A stretch of 64,000 bases of DNA from Dipteris shenzhenensis (taxonomy: Eukaryota; Polypodiophyta; Polypodiopsida; Gleicheniales): NCBI GenBank assembly GCA_047967505.1, contig CM106539.1. The stretch is one strand, 5' to 3'. The notes beneath the pieces are model-generated. The model was not told the origin of the DNA. It worked only from the letters and a program-made list of their open reading frames with translations, and searched no databases. Positions 34,201-44,568 of the stretch are shown in pieces. A program made the position numbers and the translations under genes. Each line of letters starts with the position of its first letter. Positions within the stretch are counted from its first letter, which is position 1.

Positions 34201-34364
34201 TGCTCGTGAAGCCGGCAATCAGTGCCATTGAAGATTTTCAGTCCTTGTTTCCTTCTAATCAGCCAAAAGGAGCGACTTCAAAATTAATTGAGCTTATTTG
34301 TCTCACACTTTGTTGGGATCCAAGCCCTAAGCATCTCATCAAATGCTTTACAAGATGGATTAAG
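34201..34364 (+). CDS. Host gene, exon c
   Basis: 164-bp exon, acceptor CTTAACAG, donor TTAAG|GTACAC, phase 1 in and phase 0 out. The first two bases complete the codon left by exon b. It encodes LVKPAISAIEDFQSLFPSNQ, a polar turn, then LIELICLTLCWDPSPKHLIK and CFTRWIK: alternating hydrophobic helices as in ARM/HEAT-like proteins. No family was recognised. Confidence 0.75.
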
Positions 34365-34553
34365 GTACACCAGTAGAGTGCCACGAGTACAAACTTCTTC
34401 TCTGCGTTCCAGTTTTAAGTAGGTTATTTTCTGTAGTACAGTGTTGAAGCAATTATACTGTAGTTATGTGCCATGATATTCCCCACACTGGTCATATTAT
34501 ATCTCTTCCGAAATTTCAAGCTTTAACATATATTGATTGGCCTTTCTTCACAG

Positions 34554-34742
34554 GTTTCTTGTGCTCAGAGATTTGACAAGCACTTATCTCTAAACAGCAC
34601 TGAAGGAGGAATAACTTCAAAATCTTTCAGTGTAGCTATTGCTCTCCTCAGGAAGGATCTAGCCACACTGAGCAGTTTCCAAACTGAATTTCCTCAAGAG
34701 ATAAACTTATTTCAACTTTGTGCATCAGAATACTACAGACTG
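34554..34742 (+). CDS. Host gene, exon d
   Basis: 189-bp exon (63 codons, phase 0 on both sides), acceptor CTTCACAG, donor CTG|GTAAAT, only 189 bp after exon c. It encodes VSCAQRFDKHLSLNSTEGGI and SVAIALLRKDLATLSSFQTE, ending EYYRL. The short intron, clean borders and matching phase make this pair the firmest part of the gene. Confidence 0.78.
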
Positions 34743-35969
34743 GTAAATGTCTCTTCTGTGCAGTTTATATGTGACGGGAGGAATGCATCATAGGGAAAGT
34801 TATTCTCATATGTTAAGTATTTGATCTGTTTCAAATAAGGAACTGAGGACAATTTTTTAATATATGAAATTTCATTTATATTGTAAAAAAATTGCATTTA
34901 TAAGGAGTCATAAATATGTTTTCTAAACAATGAGTTTTTTCTCGATTTTGTGATGTTAAACAATGCAACAAAATAAACATATTTGCAAACTAGGTCTCTA
35001 TACAAAGATCCAAACAAGGAGCATTGAAATAGTGCACAAAAACATTGAAGACAGTCAAGAGATGCAATAGCCTCTATTTGAAGCACGTAGTATGGAGGGG
35101 CTGTCAAGAATACAGATATCTTCTAATGGAATTTCTGGAGACCACTAAGGAGACTTGTCAATGACAGATGTTTAGACAACTTAAGAAAAGATTATGCTTG
35201 TGAGACAAAAACCTCGAATCTATGGAAACTTGGATGCAAGATATAGTAATCGATACTTTATACATGAAATTCGAGCTAAAACATTACGTGAAATGAACTA
35301 TTTTTAAAGCTTATCCATGCACTTCAAGAATATACTTTCTGTCAGTTGCTTTTGGTTTGAATATCCTTTGTATTAATTAAAAATTTATTGCTTATCTCTT
35401 CAGAAGGTTAAATATCTAAATGGCTTTGGGAACCTCTCATGCTGAGTGCACATACAAATCGATCTCTCATAGCTCAATTTTACATGGCATTCATTCTACA
35501 GACCCAAACTTGACTTCAGCAGTGTAGTATCTTGTGCTTGAGCTAGATGTAGCCAAGGATGTTGCAGAAGTGGAGACATGAGACCTTACCTAGGGAGTAC
35601 ACACACTTAAGTACACATCTCATGATGCGCTCATGTGTGACGTAAGAGCACATACATGCATTTAGTTTTTTGAAGATTGTGTATCTCGTTCCAATCATAT
35701 TAGACTGTGATGTATTTATGCCTTGAATTTCTTCTCTCGGCTGTTTCTTTCTTACTTAGTAAAAGTCTAATTCACACAAAAATATAAAAATGCCACATGA
35801 TATGGTCAATTCATCCCCAAATTCATAGACATACACATCTTATGTTGGCCTTCTTTTTGTAATTTGATGCAATGTGGAGCTATCAAGAGCTGTAGCTCTA
35901 ACACAGATTTGACAAACTTTGTTTTTGCTGTCCCCAATGGACATTGCTAGAGTTGTTTCATTTACCGTT

Positions 35970-35976
35970 CTCTCAC

Positions 35977-36022
<46 letters not shown>

Positions 36023-36024
36023 AT
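35970..36024. repeat. Compound (CT)n(CA)n microsatellite
   Basis: TCTCTCT run followed directly by CACACACA run. Confidence 0.9.
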
Positions 36025-36321
36025 AAAAGATTCTAATGAAATCAGAATTTACAAAGAGGACATCTAGGTGCACAAATGTCCTTCAAAAGTGAACAACTTT
36101 GCACACAGTTTAGCCCAATTGTCCATAGCAACCTAAGGATGGAAAAGGAAAATAGAGCCTTCCTTGGTTGCATAACCCTTAAATTCAAAATAGAAAACTC
36201 ACAATGAGTAGTTGAGAATATTCCATCCACCAAAGCTTTGAGCCCTAGCCAATGCCATCAGTGGGTTGCCTACTATAACCACCCCTCTCTCTCGCCTCTC
36301 CTCCTACTTCACTCTCTCCTC

Positions 36322-36520
36322 TTTTTTTTTCCCCCATGAAAGAGACTTCTATCAAGTATGAAAGAGCAACATTCTCAGGGCAAGGGTATGCCATGCATAC
36401 ACATGAGAAAAACTCGAGAGGGGCAAGCCATACTCATTGTAAAAGCTTGGTAAAGATCTAGGCTTGAGGATGAAGCCCTATTCTCTCCAAAACGAATAAT
36501 GGTAGGATTTGGCTGCCTGT
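36322..36520 (-). mobile_element. 3' end fragment of an antisense family C LINE
   Basis: T-run (36322-36330) followed by GAAAGAGACTTCTATCAAGTA, almost the same as after the T-run at 42050, and a similar AGCAAC/GGGCAAG-containing terminus. The length retained is uncertain. Confidence 0.5.
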
Positions 36521-38867
36521 ACAAGGAGGTGCTTTGCATCCCTAGAGACAACAATGTTTGCTCGATGATATGCTTAGAACAAAATCCTAGTTATTACCAG
36601 TAACTACAGCCTGCTGAATAGCAAGGCTGTGAGCCAAATTAGATCGTTCGTATGATCTTTGGTAGCTCATAAAAGTGAGAAATATGGAATCATTCCCAAG
36701 ATTCCTCTCTTAAAGTATCACCCTATATTGTTGGCATTAGAGTGGCATTTGTCCCTAGAACTCATAGACCTACAACAAACCTCTCTTAAAGTATCACCCA
36801 ATGTTTTTTGCTTTAGAATCAATCGCTCCTAGAACTCATAGACCTCTTCAATATTCTATCAGATCCTTTCACTAGGACGAGTTTCAAATTTCAGCAAAAT
36901 TGCAGGAATCTTTTTAGAAAAGGCTCCAAAGTCTCCAAGGAATAGAAAATCTCTCTCTTCTTTTGGCTTTCTATTCATCGAGGGATTGCAATAAATGAGT
37001 GGAGATCTAGATTTAGGGCTCCCTCTTCTTGTCCATTCAACATTGCCTTTCTTATTGCAGAGACAGGCCAGGGTTGTCTAGAAGGGAATGCTGGACTTTT
37101 GAGTACATTTGCTCTCTCCCCTTTCTTCAGGGCCTTAGGTGTTCTATGAGAAAGAGTTTGTTTGCTGGAGTCAAGGTGGGGGGGGGGGGGGGGCAGCTTG
37201 CATCTTCTTATGTTCCACAATGGCTTGAGCTGCAATACCCCCTAGCTCTTTAACCCTTGAGCTGGGATAGGGGTTCAGCCCAAACTTAGGGTGAGGAAAA
37301 AGAGGTGAGAGAGAGGCATGATTGATTTGTACCAACAACAAGACTAGTGCTGGTCAACAGACCTAAGTTGCAATTTTGAAGAAGAGGAAAGATAAAGAGG
37401 AGCAAGTCAAGAACAAAGAAAAGGAGGATGAGACTTCTTTAGGGGTGAGAGGGAGAGGGAGAGGGAAGGGCAGCCATGTTCGCAGGAGGGGAAGATTGGG
37501 AGGGGAGGGGAAGATAACAGAGAGGAGGGGAGGGGGACAGGGAGAGGGAGGGGAGAAAGAAAGAAAGAAAGAAAATCTATTAATGTCCACAGAGACCAAC
37601 AAGTCTATGGGACAGCAAAAAACCATCTAGTACATCTGCTTAGGGAGACAAAAACAACTCTTAGGAGGAGAGGAGAGAGAGGGTGGCCACAAATGCCAGA
37701 TGACCCCGTTTTTTTTTTAAATGAGGTAAAGAAAAAGATCAGCCAATGGCCAATCCCACCAAGGAAAGGAAGGGAAGGAGGGGATCAGGTCTACACCCAA
37801 AGACTCTTAGTCCTAAATTGTATTCTATATTATACTTAGCCTATACTAATTTTGGAGACGCTCTGGAAATCAAATGTAGTAGTTACTTTTTTTTGTCGTA
37901 TGTTGTCTCATAGACCCTTGAGGCCTCCCAAAGACATTAATATATCGGTCTGTCTTTCGTTCTTTCTCCCTATACCGTGATTCTTTCTTTCTCCCTGTAC
38001 CATGATTCTCCCAAAGCCACTCATCCTTGTGAAGTTGGATCCCTTTTTCATGGGCTTGCTCCTTCATGGCCTCTAGACTCCCTAGTTGCACCATGAGACT
38101 TCCCCTGATGCTCTGGTTTCTTCACAGACACCCTTGGTGGAGCCATAACTCCTCCATGTGGACTGTGGCACCCCATCTGTAGACTCTTGCTCCTCATAAC
38201 TCTGCTGCGAGTGGTGTCCACATCAATCGTCTTAGCTCCAATGGCTCTACATGTTGTTCCTACATTCGTGGGCTCCTCCGTCATGGTGGACCTAGTGGCC
38301 ACTTTATTCCTTTCTCTTTCCTTGTTTATGTGTTGTGCCTTTGTTGCTCATGCATTTAGATTCTCAAAGGTCTAGTCTTCAAAGACATGGGACCGAAATC
38401 ATGCTAGTCTTTGGCTTGGACCATGCCAAGTGAGATCATTGACCTAGAACCATACAAAGTCCGGTCATGGACATGGGACTCTACGAAGTCCCACCAAATG
38501 TTGAGGCACTATCTCTTGTCATCAAGATGACCTGCCGTACACATTCAATTGGTGGTAAGGTCATCGAAGGTGATCCATTCGAGAGCAAGAGCGTGACGAT
38601 ATGGATAGTTACTCTCTAGAATCAGTTATTATGCTGATAATGGATGAGGGTGAATCTGTCTATTCTCACTTGCTGAAGGTGAAGCAAGGGCAAGTGGTGG
38701 TGGTTGGTCCAAAGTTGCAACCAATTGGAAATGCTCATGGTGAGCAAATTGCCAAGGTGTCTCATATATTCTTAGGGTATACCTTATGCCCTCTTGAAGT
38801 AGTGTTTGGGATTGCTGTCAGGTTTACTCAATCAAGGTGACTCAAGAGTGGCCCACAGAATAGACAT

Positions 38868-39010
38868 GAGACCTAGGCATGATCTCCCTCCTGCGTGGCT
38901 GTCTGCTAGTTAGGTTTTATTTTTCTCCTGCGTGGCTGTCTACTAGTTAGGCATGAGACCTAGGCATGATCTCCCTCCTGCGTGGCTGTCTACTAGTTAG
39001 GTTTTATTTT
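38868..39010. repeat. Tandem pair of about 62 bp plus partial third unit
   Basis: CATGAGACCTAGGCATGATC followed by TCCTGCGTGGCTGTCTGCTA occurs at 38868-38930 and 38948-39010, with an extra copy of the second half between. Confidence 0.85.
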
Positions 39011-39293
39011 CTCCATTTTAAATATGTAGTCCTTCTTTAACCATCATGATCAAGATATGAAATCTGTGAAAGGCCTTTATTCAGCGTAAATCTCTTGGTG
39101 TATGGATTGAGAGCTATGCAATAAGGAGTTTCTTTCGATCCTTCTCTTAAATTTTTTTGATTAATGCAGCAATATATTTTCCCTGTCTTATAAGATTTTT
39201 CTGTTATCATACTATCGTTGTTACAGGTTTCCCTATACGTCACTGGATTTGTCGGTACCACATCTGTGAAGATTTCTTCCACAGATTTTGCAG

Positions 39294-39588
39294 TATGATA
39301 CCAACCTGAACATTGCTTTGCCATTTCTGATTGACTTGTTCAAAGTTTTTATTTTACAAATCAATGGATCTTCTCTTGAATTTCTTTCAAGATGTTCCGA
39401 CTTTCCATCACACATACCATGGGGTGTGCCATACGACTTTTTGCAGGATTTGGCAATGGAACTGTCATTGCTCCACCAGGAACTGGAGAGAAAAGAAGTA
39501 GTAGTGGATTTATTAGACCTGCACAGTCTTTTCAGAGACCATATTCTTGAGTTGGTTGCAAACACAATGCCTCGCATGATTGAGTATG
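39294..39588 (+). CDS. Host gene, exon e
   Basis: 295-bp exon, acceptor TTTTGCAG, donor TATG|GTGACT, phase 0 in and phase 1 out. It encodes YDTNLNIALPFLIDLFKVFI, a cysteine-containing loop, VPYDFLQDLAMELSLLHQEL and VVDLLDLHSLFRDHILELVA. The leftover G joins AC of exon f to give Asp, so the frame continues. Reading on past the donor meets a stop at 39651. Confidence 0.75.
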
Positions 39589-39884
39589 GTGACTCTTTCC
39601 AAAATGCAAGGACCATAATGAATTCCAAACATTCTTTCCAAATTATTCTGTAAATGTGTATATTTGACATGAAAAGTCTGTTTGATGGATGATTGTATGC
39701 AGTTGGGTCATCTCAAACATCAGCGATGAAAAATGGGAACCTATATCACCCCAAACTGGCGCCTTCTTCTCCTTTTCTGTAGTAGGTACTGAAAGTTGAA
39801 ACACACTCTTAAATGGCTTAAAAGGAGAAAGTGAGGAGTTCAAATCTTGGTTCTTAAAAGTTGCCTTGATTACATGCTTTACAG

Positions 39885-40107
39885 ACCTTTACTTCATGAT
39901 TAACCAAGTTGTTGAGGATACAACATCACGGCTCTCATGTTTTCCATCTGGAGAAATTTATTACTCCAAAGTTGAGAAGTCTATCTGTACAGCTGTGGAG
40001 ACATACCTTCAGATCACTGAGAAATTGTGCCTACAAGAGCTACTGGATAATTCTGATGAAAAACAACAGTCTTTTTTGACTCACTTCAAGCCAAACTACA
40101 TGTCCAA
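39885..40107 (+). CDS. Host gene, exon f
   Basis: 223-bp exon, acceptor CTTTACAG, donor TCCAA|GTCAGT, phase 1 in and phase 2 out. It encodes LYFMINQVVEDTTSRLSCFP, SKVEKSICTAVETYLQITEK and KQQSFLTHFKPNYMS. It is in frame with exon e and with the microexon at 40243. Confidence 0.72.
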
Positions 40108-40242
40108 GTCAGTGTGCATTTCAAAGACGCTTTGTATAAAGGCAAGCTACTTCAAATGTCTATCTGAAAAATGCATCGATAAATGTTGTGTTGTGTTGAA
40201 TCTGTAAACTAGGAATGAAATCATTACAATCTTTCCTTACAG

Positions 40243-40270
40243 TTGGGAATATTTTTTATTGCATGCGCAA
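40243..40270 (+). CDS. Host gene, exon g (28-nt microexon)
   Basis: After acceptor CCTTACAG, 28 nt bring the frame from phase 2 to phase 0 and encode NWEYFLLHAQ (first codon shared with exon f). The donor is CAA|GTATTC. Using it, exon h reads LNNMHAVLQQQ without stop. A stronger-looking donor 16 nt downstream (CTCC|GTAAGA at 40287) would give a 44-nt exon and a frameshift. The exon rests on phase logic only, so confidence is moderate. Confidence 0.5.
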
Positions 40271-40443
40271 GTATTCAGACCGCTCCGTAAGATATGCATT
40301 CCAATTCATTGATGCATTGTTCATATATTCGTGCAGCTCTTACAGAAATTCTTGTATCTGAGGGTAAAGCAAAGATGTTCCACACAAATTTTAGATCTGT
40401 GTGAAAGTTAAATAATGCCATTATCGTTTTATTGCTTGTGCAG

Positions 40444-40589
40444 TTGAACAACATGCATGCAGTATTGCAACAGCAATTGTCGTTAGAGGCAAATCTGACC
40501 ACAAAGTGGGAAAATTACGTGTGTACACCATCACTGCATGCTGCAACAGATGATGTAGAGAGCATGCATCAAATGAGGGACAAGAACAG
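40444..40589 (+). CDS. Host gene, exon h
   Basis: 146-bp exon, acceptor CTTGTGCAG, donor AACAG|GTTGAG, phase 0 in and phase 2 out. It encodes LNNMHAVLQQQLSLEANLTT and KWENYVCTPSLHAATDD, ending MRDKNR. The following exon is not in the window: at least 23.4 kb of intron would follow, filled by the nested elements from 41048 on. Confidence 0.65.
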
Positions 40590-41047
40590 GTTGAGTTTGG
40601 CTTTTCTGGATCATGCCTTTTCCGGATTAGTGCTCATAATGCATTCTAGATGTTTACATGAATGATATCCAAATCCCTAGTACATATTCAACAGTTTCAA
40701 GATTGAATCAAAATATTTCTTCTGGTGACTTTCTCCTTCATCTGAATAAGATAGTTGCACTGTTTTAGAAAGTATGGACATGTCATGACATCAGAGTCAT
40801 AGTGGGAAAGGTCAGATTCAAGGATGGCCTGGAAAATAATAATGCCTATGATTGGCTTAATCCTTCCCGTTAAATTTTTCAAGGACAGCACCAAGATTTG
40901 ATCCAGGTTCTCTCTTGAAGACACTTGCAACAGCAGCATGTATCTCATGGATCAAAGGATATGTTCAGCTCCATCTCTCCTTTTATGAATGTTGTTTTTA
41001 ACAGCCTTATTCTTGTTCAGTCATCTTTTCACTTGTAGACACATACA

Positions 41048-41219
41048 ATGATATTGTGGTGTAGGATAGACTAGGACTTAGTCTATTTTGGTGTGTAGTA
41101 CTTGGATACTATATATACCAAGTACTTGTACTTCATTTGTATTGAGAATTCTATTGGAGTTTTTGTGTGACCACTTCTTGTTCACTTGTGTTCACAATCT
41201 TTCTCCACTTTCTCCTTCA
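41048..41219 (+). repeat. 5' LTR of the sense copia
   Basis: Related over most of its length to the LTRs at 23510 and 27906 in inverse orientation, including the palindrome AGTACTTGG (41097-41105) / CCAAGTACT (41118-41126) around ATACTATATATA. It ends CTTCA before the primer site. The left limit is approximate. Confidence 0.7.
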
Positions 41220-41221
41220 TG

Positions 41222-41233
41222 TGTTATCAGAGC
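41222..41233 (+). promoter_or_regulatory. Primer-binding site of the sense copia
   Basis: TGTTATCAGAGC, a one-base variant of the usual tRNA-Met complementary site, two bases after the LTR. Confidence 0.7.
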
Positions 41234-41419
41234 TTCTCTCACTGGTACCCATTTCCTGCCTTGCTTTCTGTTACCGAGCAAGTTCACCGATGTCCTCGTG
41301 TGTTGCTCCCGTCACCTTAGCCCGCTCGAGGATGTCAGAGCACCTTCGTGGGAGCACTTTCGTGGGCTCTTTGAGTCGTCGTCGTACAGCTTGTGTTCCA
41401 GCCCGTACATTAGCCGTAT

Positions 41420-41581
41420 AGCTTTTCTTTGGTGTACAACGTTTCTTTGGAGTGCAGCTTTTCTTTGGCGTACAACGTTTCATTGGCGTACAGCTTTTCT
41501 TTGGCATACAATGTTTCTTTGGCGTACAACTTTTCTTTGGCGTACAACGTTTCTTTGGCATACTACTTTTCTTTGGCGTAC
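41420..41581 (+). repeat. Nine tandem 18-bp units in the copia leader
   Basis: Units alternate between AGCTTTTCTTTGGCGTAC and AACGTTTCTTTGGCGTAC types, so the higher-order period is 36 bp; a tenth unit is decayed. All six frames stay open because 18 is a multiple of three, which explains the odd repetitive ORFs on both strands. Confidence 0.92.
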
Positions 41582-41765
41582 AGCTCTTCTGGCTTCTGGC
41601 ACACAGGTTATTTGGGCATTTTGCTGAATGTACAGGTCCCTGTCAGCCTGTTCCAGTTTGTCACTTCTTCAAGTTGTGACACATTTGCAAGTCTTCTTGC
41701 GTACAGGTTCCTTTTGCAGTTGGATTTTTGGGCATTTGGCGTATAGGTTATTTTTGTAGATACAC

Positions 41766-41945
41766 TTGGCAATTTGGTGTGCCTGAAAATGCACTCAAGG
41801 TGCATTTTCAGATTGTATTTGGGAATTTTGGTGTACAGGCACACATTTGCACTCAAGGTACATTTTCAGATTGTATTGGGAATTTTGGTGTGCCCACAGG
41901 CACACATATGCACTTGAAGTGCATTCTTGATTTGATTGCAAATTC
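41766..41945 (+). repeat. Three imperfect ~62-bp repeats with a hairpin
   Basis: Units share GAATTTTGGTGTGCC-like and TGCACTCAAGGTGCATTTTC words. In the first unit 12-bp arms (41783-41794 and 41800-41811) form a perfect stem with a 5-base loop. Confidence 0.75.
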
Positions 41946-42217
41946 AGTTCCACTTTGCATGGTTGATGCCATTCGTGCAGTGATTGCACAGAGCAGTCAA
42001 AGGCACTTTTATTTCAGTTGCATTTTTATTTGTAGGTGCATTTGCAGTCAATGTTTTTTTTTTTTTTTTCAAGAAAGAGACTTCTATTAAGTAAGAGAAA
42101 AAACCCACGAGAGCAAGCTCAAAGCAGAATATATCATGAAATCATGAGGATAAATAAACCCCCTCAAAATGTGGTGGAAAACAACCAAGGCTGAGGCTGA
42201 AAGTGCCACCTCAACCC

Positions 42218-42539
42218 TCTTGGAATATGAAGCCAAAATGAGTCTAACATAAGTGTTCTAGGTGGTCTAGGTGTGGTTTTATAGTCTAGTGAGTCCTAGA
42301 CATGCCATGTGTCATATTGGGAGTTATCCCATATACACTATGGCTTTCTAGAGTCTAGAGTCACACTATATAGTCTTGTACTTGTCTATTTTCTATTACA
42401 TTAGTCAACATCAAGCTATCAATACATTGTGAATATTTTGGTTATTGCCTTGCACTTGTACTTTGTTTCCTTTCATTTTGCCTTTCATTATGCTTTCCAT
42501 ATTTCCATTCCGTTCCTAGCTAGCTACCATGTCTCTTCA
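42218..42539 (+). repeat. 5' LTR of the non-autonomous element
   Basis: 322 bp. It differs from the 3' LTR by a 9-bp duplication (GGTCTAGGT) and several substitutions. It ends TCTCTTCA. Confidence 0.88.
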
Positions 42540-42541
42540 TA

Positions 42542-42554
42542 TGGTATTAGAGCC
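42542..42554 (+). promoter_or_regulatory. Primer-binding site
   Basis: TGGTATTAGAGCC, tRNA-Met type, two bases after the LTR. Confidence 0.85.
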
Positions 42555-43739
42555 TTCCTTCCTCCTTGCTTCTCCATGAGGTAGAGGGTGGCCGGAAAGA
42601 GAAGCTGCCCTCTCTTCTCTTGGAGAAGCTCCCCTTCCCTTCTCCCTTCTTCCTTTGCCTCTCCATCTTGAGCTCTTCTCCTCCTACCCAAGCCTCACCA
42701 TTGAAGACCTCGAGCCTCAGCAAGGAAGGACCATGTGGAGCTGCAGCACCCACCAATGCTCAACCAACTGAGCCGCCTCTCTGCCTGCCATCCTGTGGAT
42801 CTTCTGCCCGCTCCTCTGTTCGCCATTCAGCCCGCAGCAAGCAGCAAACAAGCCCGCCATTCTGCTCACTCTTCTACCCGCCTTTGCTGCCCTGCCACGA
42901 AGCTGCCCATGCAGCTCTTGCTGACCCTACCACGAAGCTCTTGCTGACCCGAAGCTGCCCACGCTGCAGCTCCTGCCCATGCTGCTGCTCCAGCTCCTGC
43001 CCCTGCCCACGCTGCTGCCCACACAACTGCTGCTCTATGCTGCGATTCTCTGCCCACGCTGCTGCTCCTGCAAAAGTCGCCAAATCCGCCACCATTTCTC
43101 TGCTAAGTTCCTGCAATGAGCTGCCCAAACTGCCTGCATTTTTCTACAGCTCATATGTGCATCTGAATTCTCTCTCCCTCGCATTCCCAGCATTGGCATC
43201 GGTCTTCTACTTCCTGACATTGCTCTCTCACTCGGCCTAGTGACATTGTCCTCTCTCACTTGGCACGGAGAGATTGATGTAAGCTCCCGAGAGCTCCCGA
43301 GCATGACACGGCCCGGCATGGACCTATGATTGCCAGTACCGATCGATGTGAGCTCTGTATATTTCTCGACTATCGACGATTGCTTCTTTGAGTTCTCGTG
43401 GTGCCCGAGCTTCGCATCGATTGACTCTTCGAGTGCTCGTGACTTCCCCGATATTACTTATCTAATTGGTGCCTGAGGCTCCTTGCATCGATCGACTTTC
43501 CGATTGCTCATGGTACCTGAGGTCTCTACATCGACTTTTGGGTGACTCTCCATCTTTAATTTTGAGAGTTGCCATGTGAGTGCTCTAGGTAGCGGCCCCA
43601 AGGACTTCACCGACATATCTTGGGGCATCCCTGTCCAGTGCTTCATCGACATCATCATCGACTTACAGGGATGTGCACACGTGTAGTACATGTGTAGTGG
43701 CTACATGGAGGACATCTATTTCACAAAGATATATATTTA

Positions 43740-44255
43740 TTCATTACTATAGCTTGATGTATTTTGGGGTCCTCTGTCCTAGGTAGTTTCCCTAAAATGA
43801 TATGTATTGAGTATTTGTTTTTTTAATTGAGTCTAAAAGTCCTCTGCCTTGGATAGTCCTCCTAAAAAGATGTATTGTTTTTTCTATTTTGGTGTGTGGC
43901 TTCCTAACATGTCCTATTATGAAGCCAAGGGGAGATGTATTGCAGGGAGCCATGTATTGGCTTTGATAGGTCTATTTGATTATTAGGCATGGCATATGAG
44001 TTCCAGGATGTTGGTGTATTGGTCTCCTAAACCTCTAAGTTGATCATGCATCCATGCATGATGAGCTTCTAAGCCATGCTAGATGAGCTTTCTATATTAT
44101 GCTCACTAGCCTCTGAGCCATGCTCACTTGCCTCTGAGATTGTGTGGGAGCCATGTCTAGTTCTAGACCAGCATGCACAGTTTTGATGACCATCATTGTC
44201 ATGTTCTGTTCTTGGTTCCATTCCAGTAGTCTCTCACCTTGCCTTCATGGAGGGG
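43740..44255 (+). repeat. Third copy of the shared LTR-element module
   Basis: Reverse complement of the module at 6422-6860 and 7719-8165 and in the same place relative to the 3' LTR. It includes CTCACTAGCCTCTGAGCCAT, GTCATGTTCTGTTCTTGGTT and two TAGTTTCCCT / TAGTCCTCCT-type blocks before TGTATTG. Confidence 0.78.
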
Positions 44256-44568
44256 TGTTGGAATATGAAGCCAAAGTGAGTCTAAAATGAGTGTTCTAGG
44301 TGTGGTTTTATAGTCTAGTGAGTCCTAGACATGCCACGTGTCATATTGGGAGCTATCCCATATACACTATGGCTTTCTAGAGTCTAGTGTCACACTATAT
44401 AGTCTTGTACTTGTCTATTGTCTATTACATCAATCAACATCAAGCTATCAATACATTGAGAGTATTTTGGTTATTGCCTTGCACTTGCACTTTGTTTCCT
44501 TTCATTTTTCCTTTCATTATGCTTTCCATATTTCCATTCCATTCCTAGCTAGCTACCATGTCTCTTCA
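44256..44568 (+). repeat. 3' LTR of the non-autonomous element
   Basis: 313 bp, TGTTGG..CTTCA, followed by the AACCC duplication. Confidence 0.88.

Larger units (their letters stand above)
34743..39293. other. 4.55-kb intron with simple repeats and a LINE end
   Basis: Holds a compound CT/CA microsatellite at about 35970-36024, a family C LINE 3' end at 36322-36520, a G-run of about 18 bases near 37177, purine-rich sequence at 37370-37580, and a tandem pair at 38868-39010. No coding frame with support was found, but a missed small exon cannot be excluded. Confidence 0.5.
42218..44568 (+). mobile_element. Non-autonomous LTR element without gag or pol
   Basis: LTRs 42218-42539 (322 bp) and 44256-44568 (313 bp) with a perfect AACCC duplication (42213-42217 and 44569-44573). 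Primer site TGGTATTAGAGCC follows the first LTR, and a G-rich polypurine tract (GGAGGGG) precedes the second. The inside has a Pro/Ser/Cys-rich leader (42566-43240, open by composition) and the shared non-coding module at 43740-44255, but no retroviral protein. It belongs to the same LTR family as 6086-10771 and 7441-9026. The first LTR starts TC instead of TG. Confidence 0.88.

Noticed and set aside
37363-37630. Charged open frames on both strands
   Set aside because: Purine-rich low-complexity DNA; mirror ORFs on both strands with no domain.
38048-38375. Possible membrane protein frame (hydrophobic plus-strand ORF)
   Set aside because: No splice context in phase with the host exons, overlapping open frame on the other strand, no recognisable family.
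40446-40553. Terminal exon ending at 40553 with the alternative donor
   Set aside because: Possible, but the other reading of the same exon is open to a proper donor and looks more protein-like; kept as an alternative splice finding instead.
41271-41561. Lys/Cys/Thr/Pro repeat protein on the minus strand
   Set aside because: Direct product of the 18-bp tandem array, which keeps all frames open; no start context or homology signal.
42566-43240. 224-codon Pro/Ser/Cys-rich open frame
   Set aside because: Lies in the leader of a non-autonomous LTR element, comes from C/T-rich repetitive sequence (CTGCCC repeats), is open in other frames too and shows no gag or pol motif.
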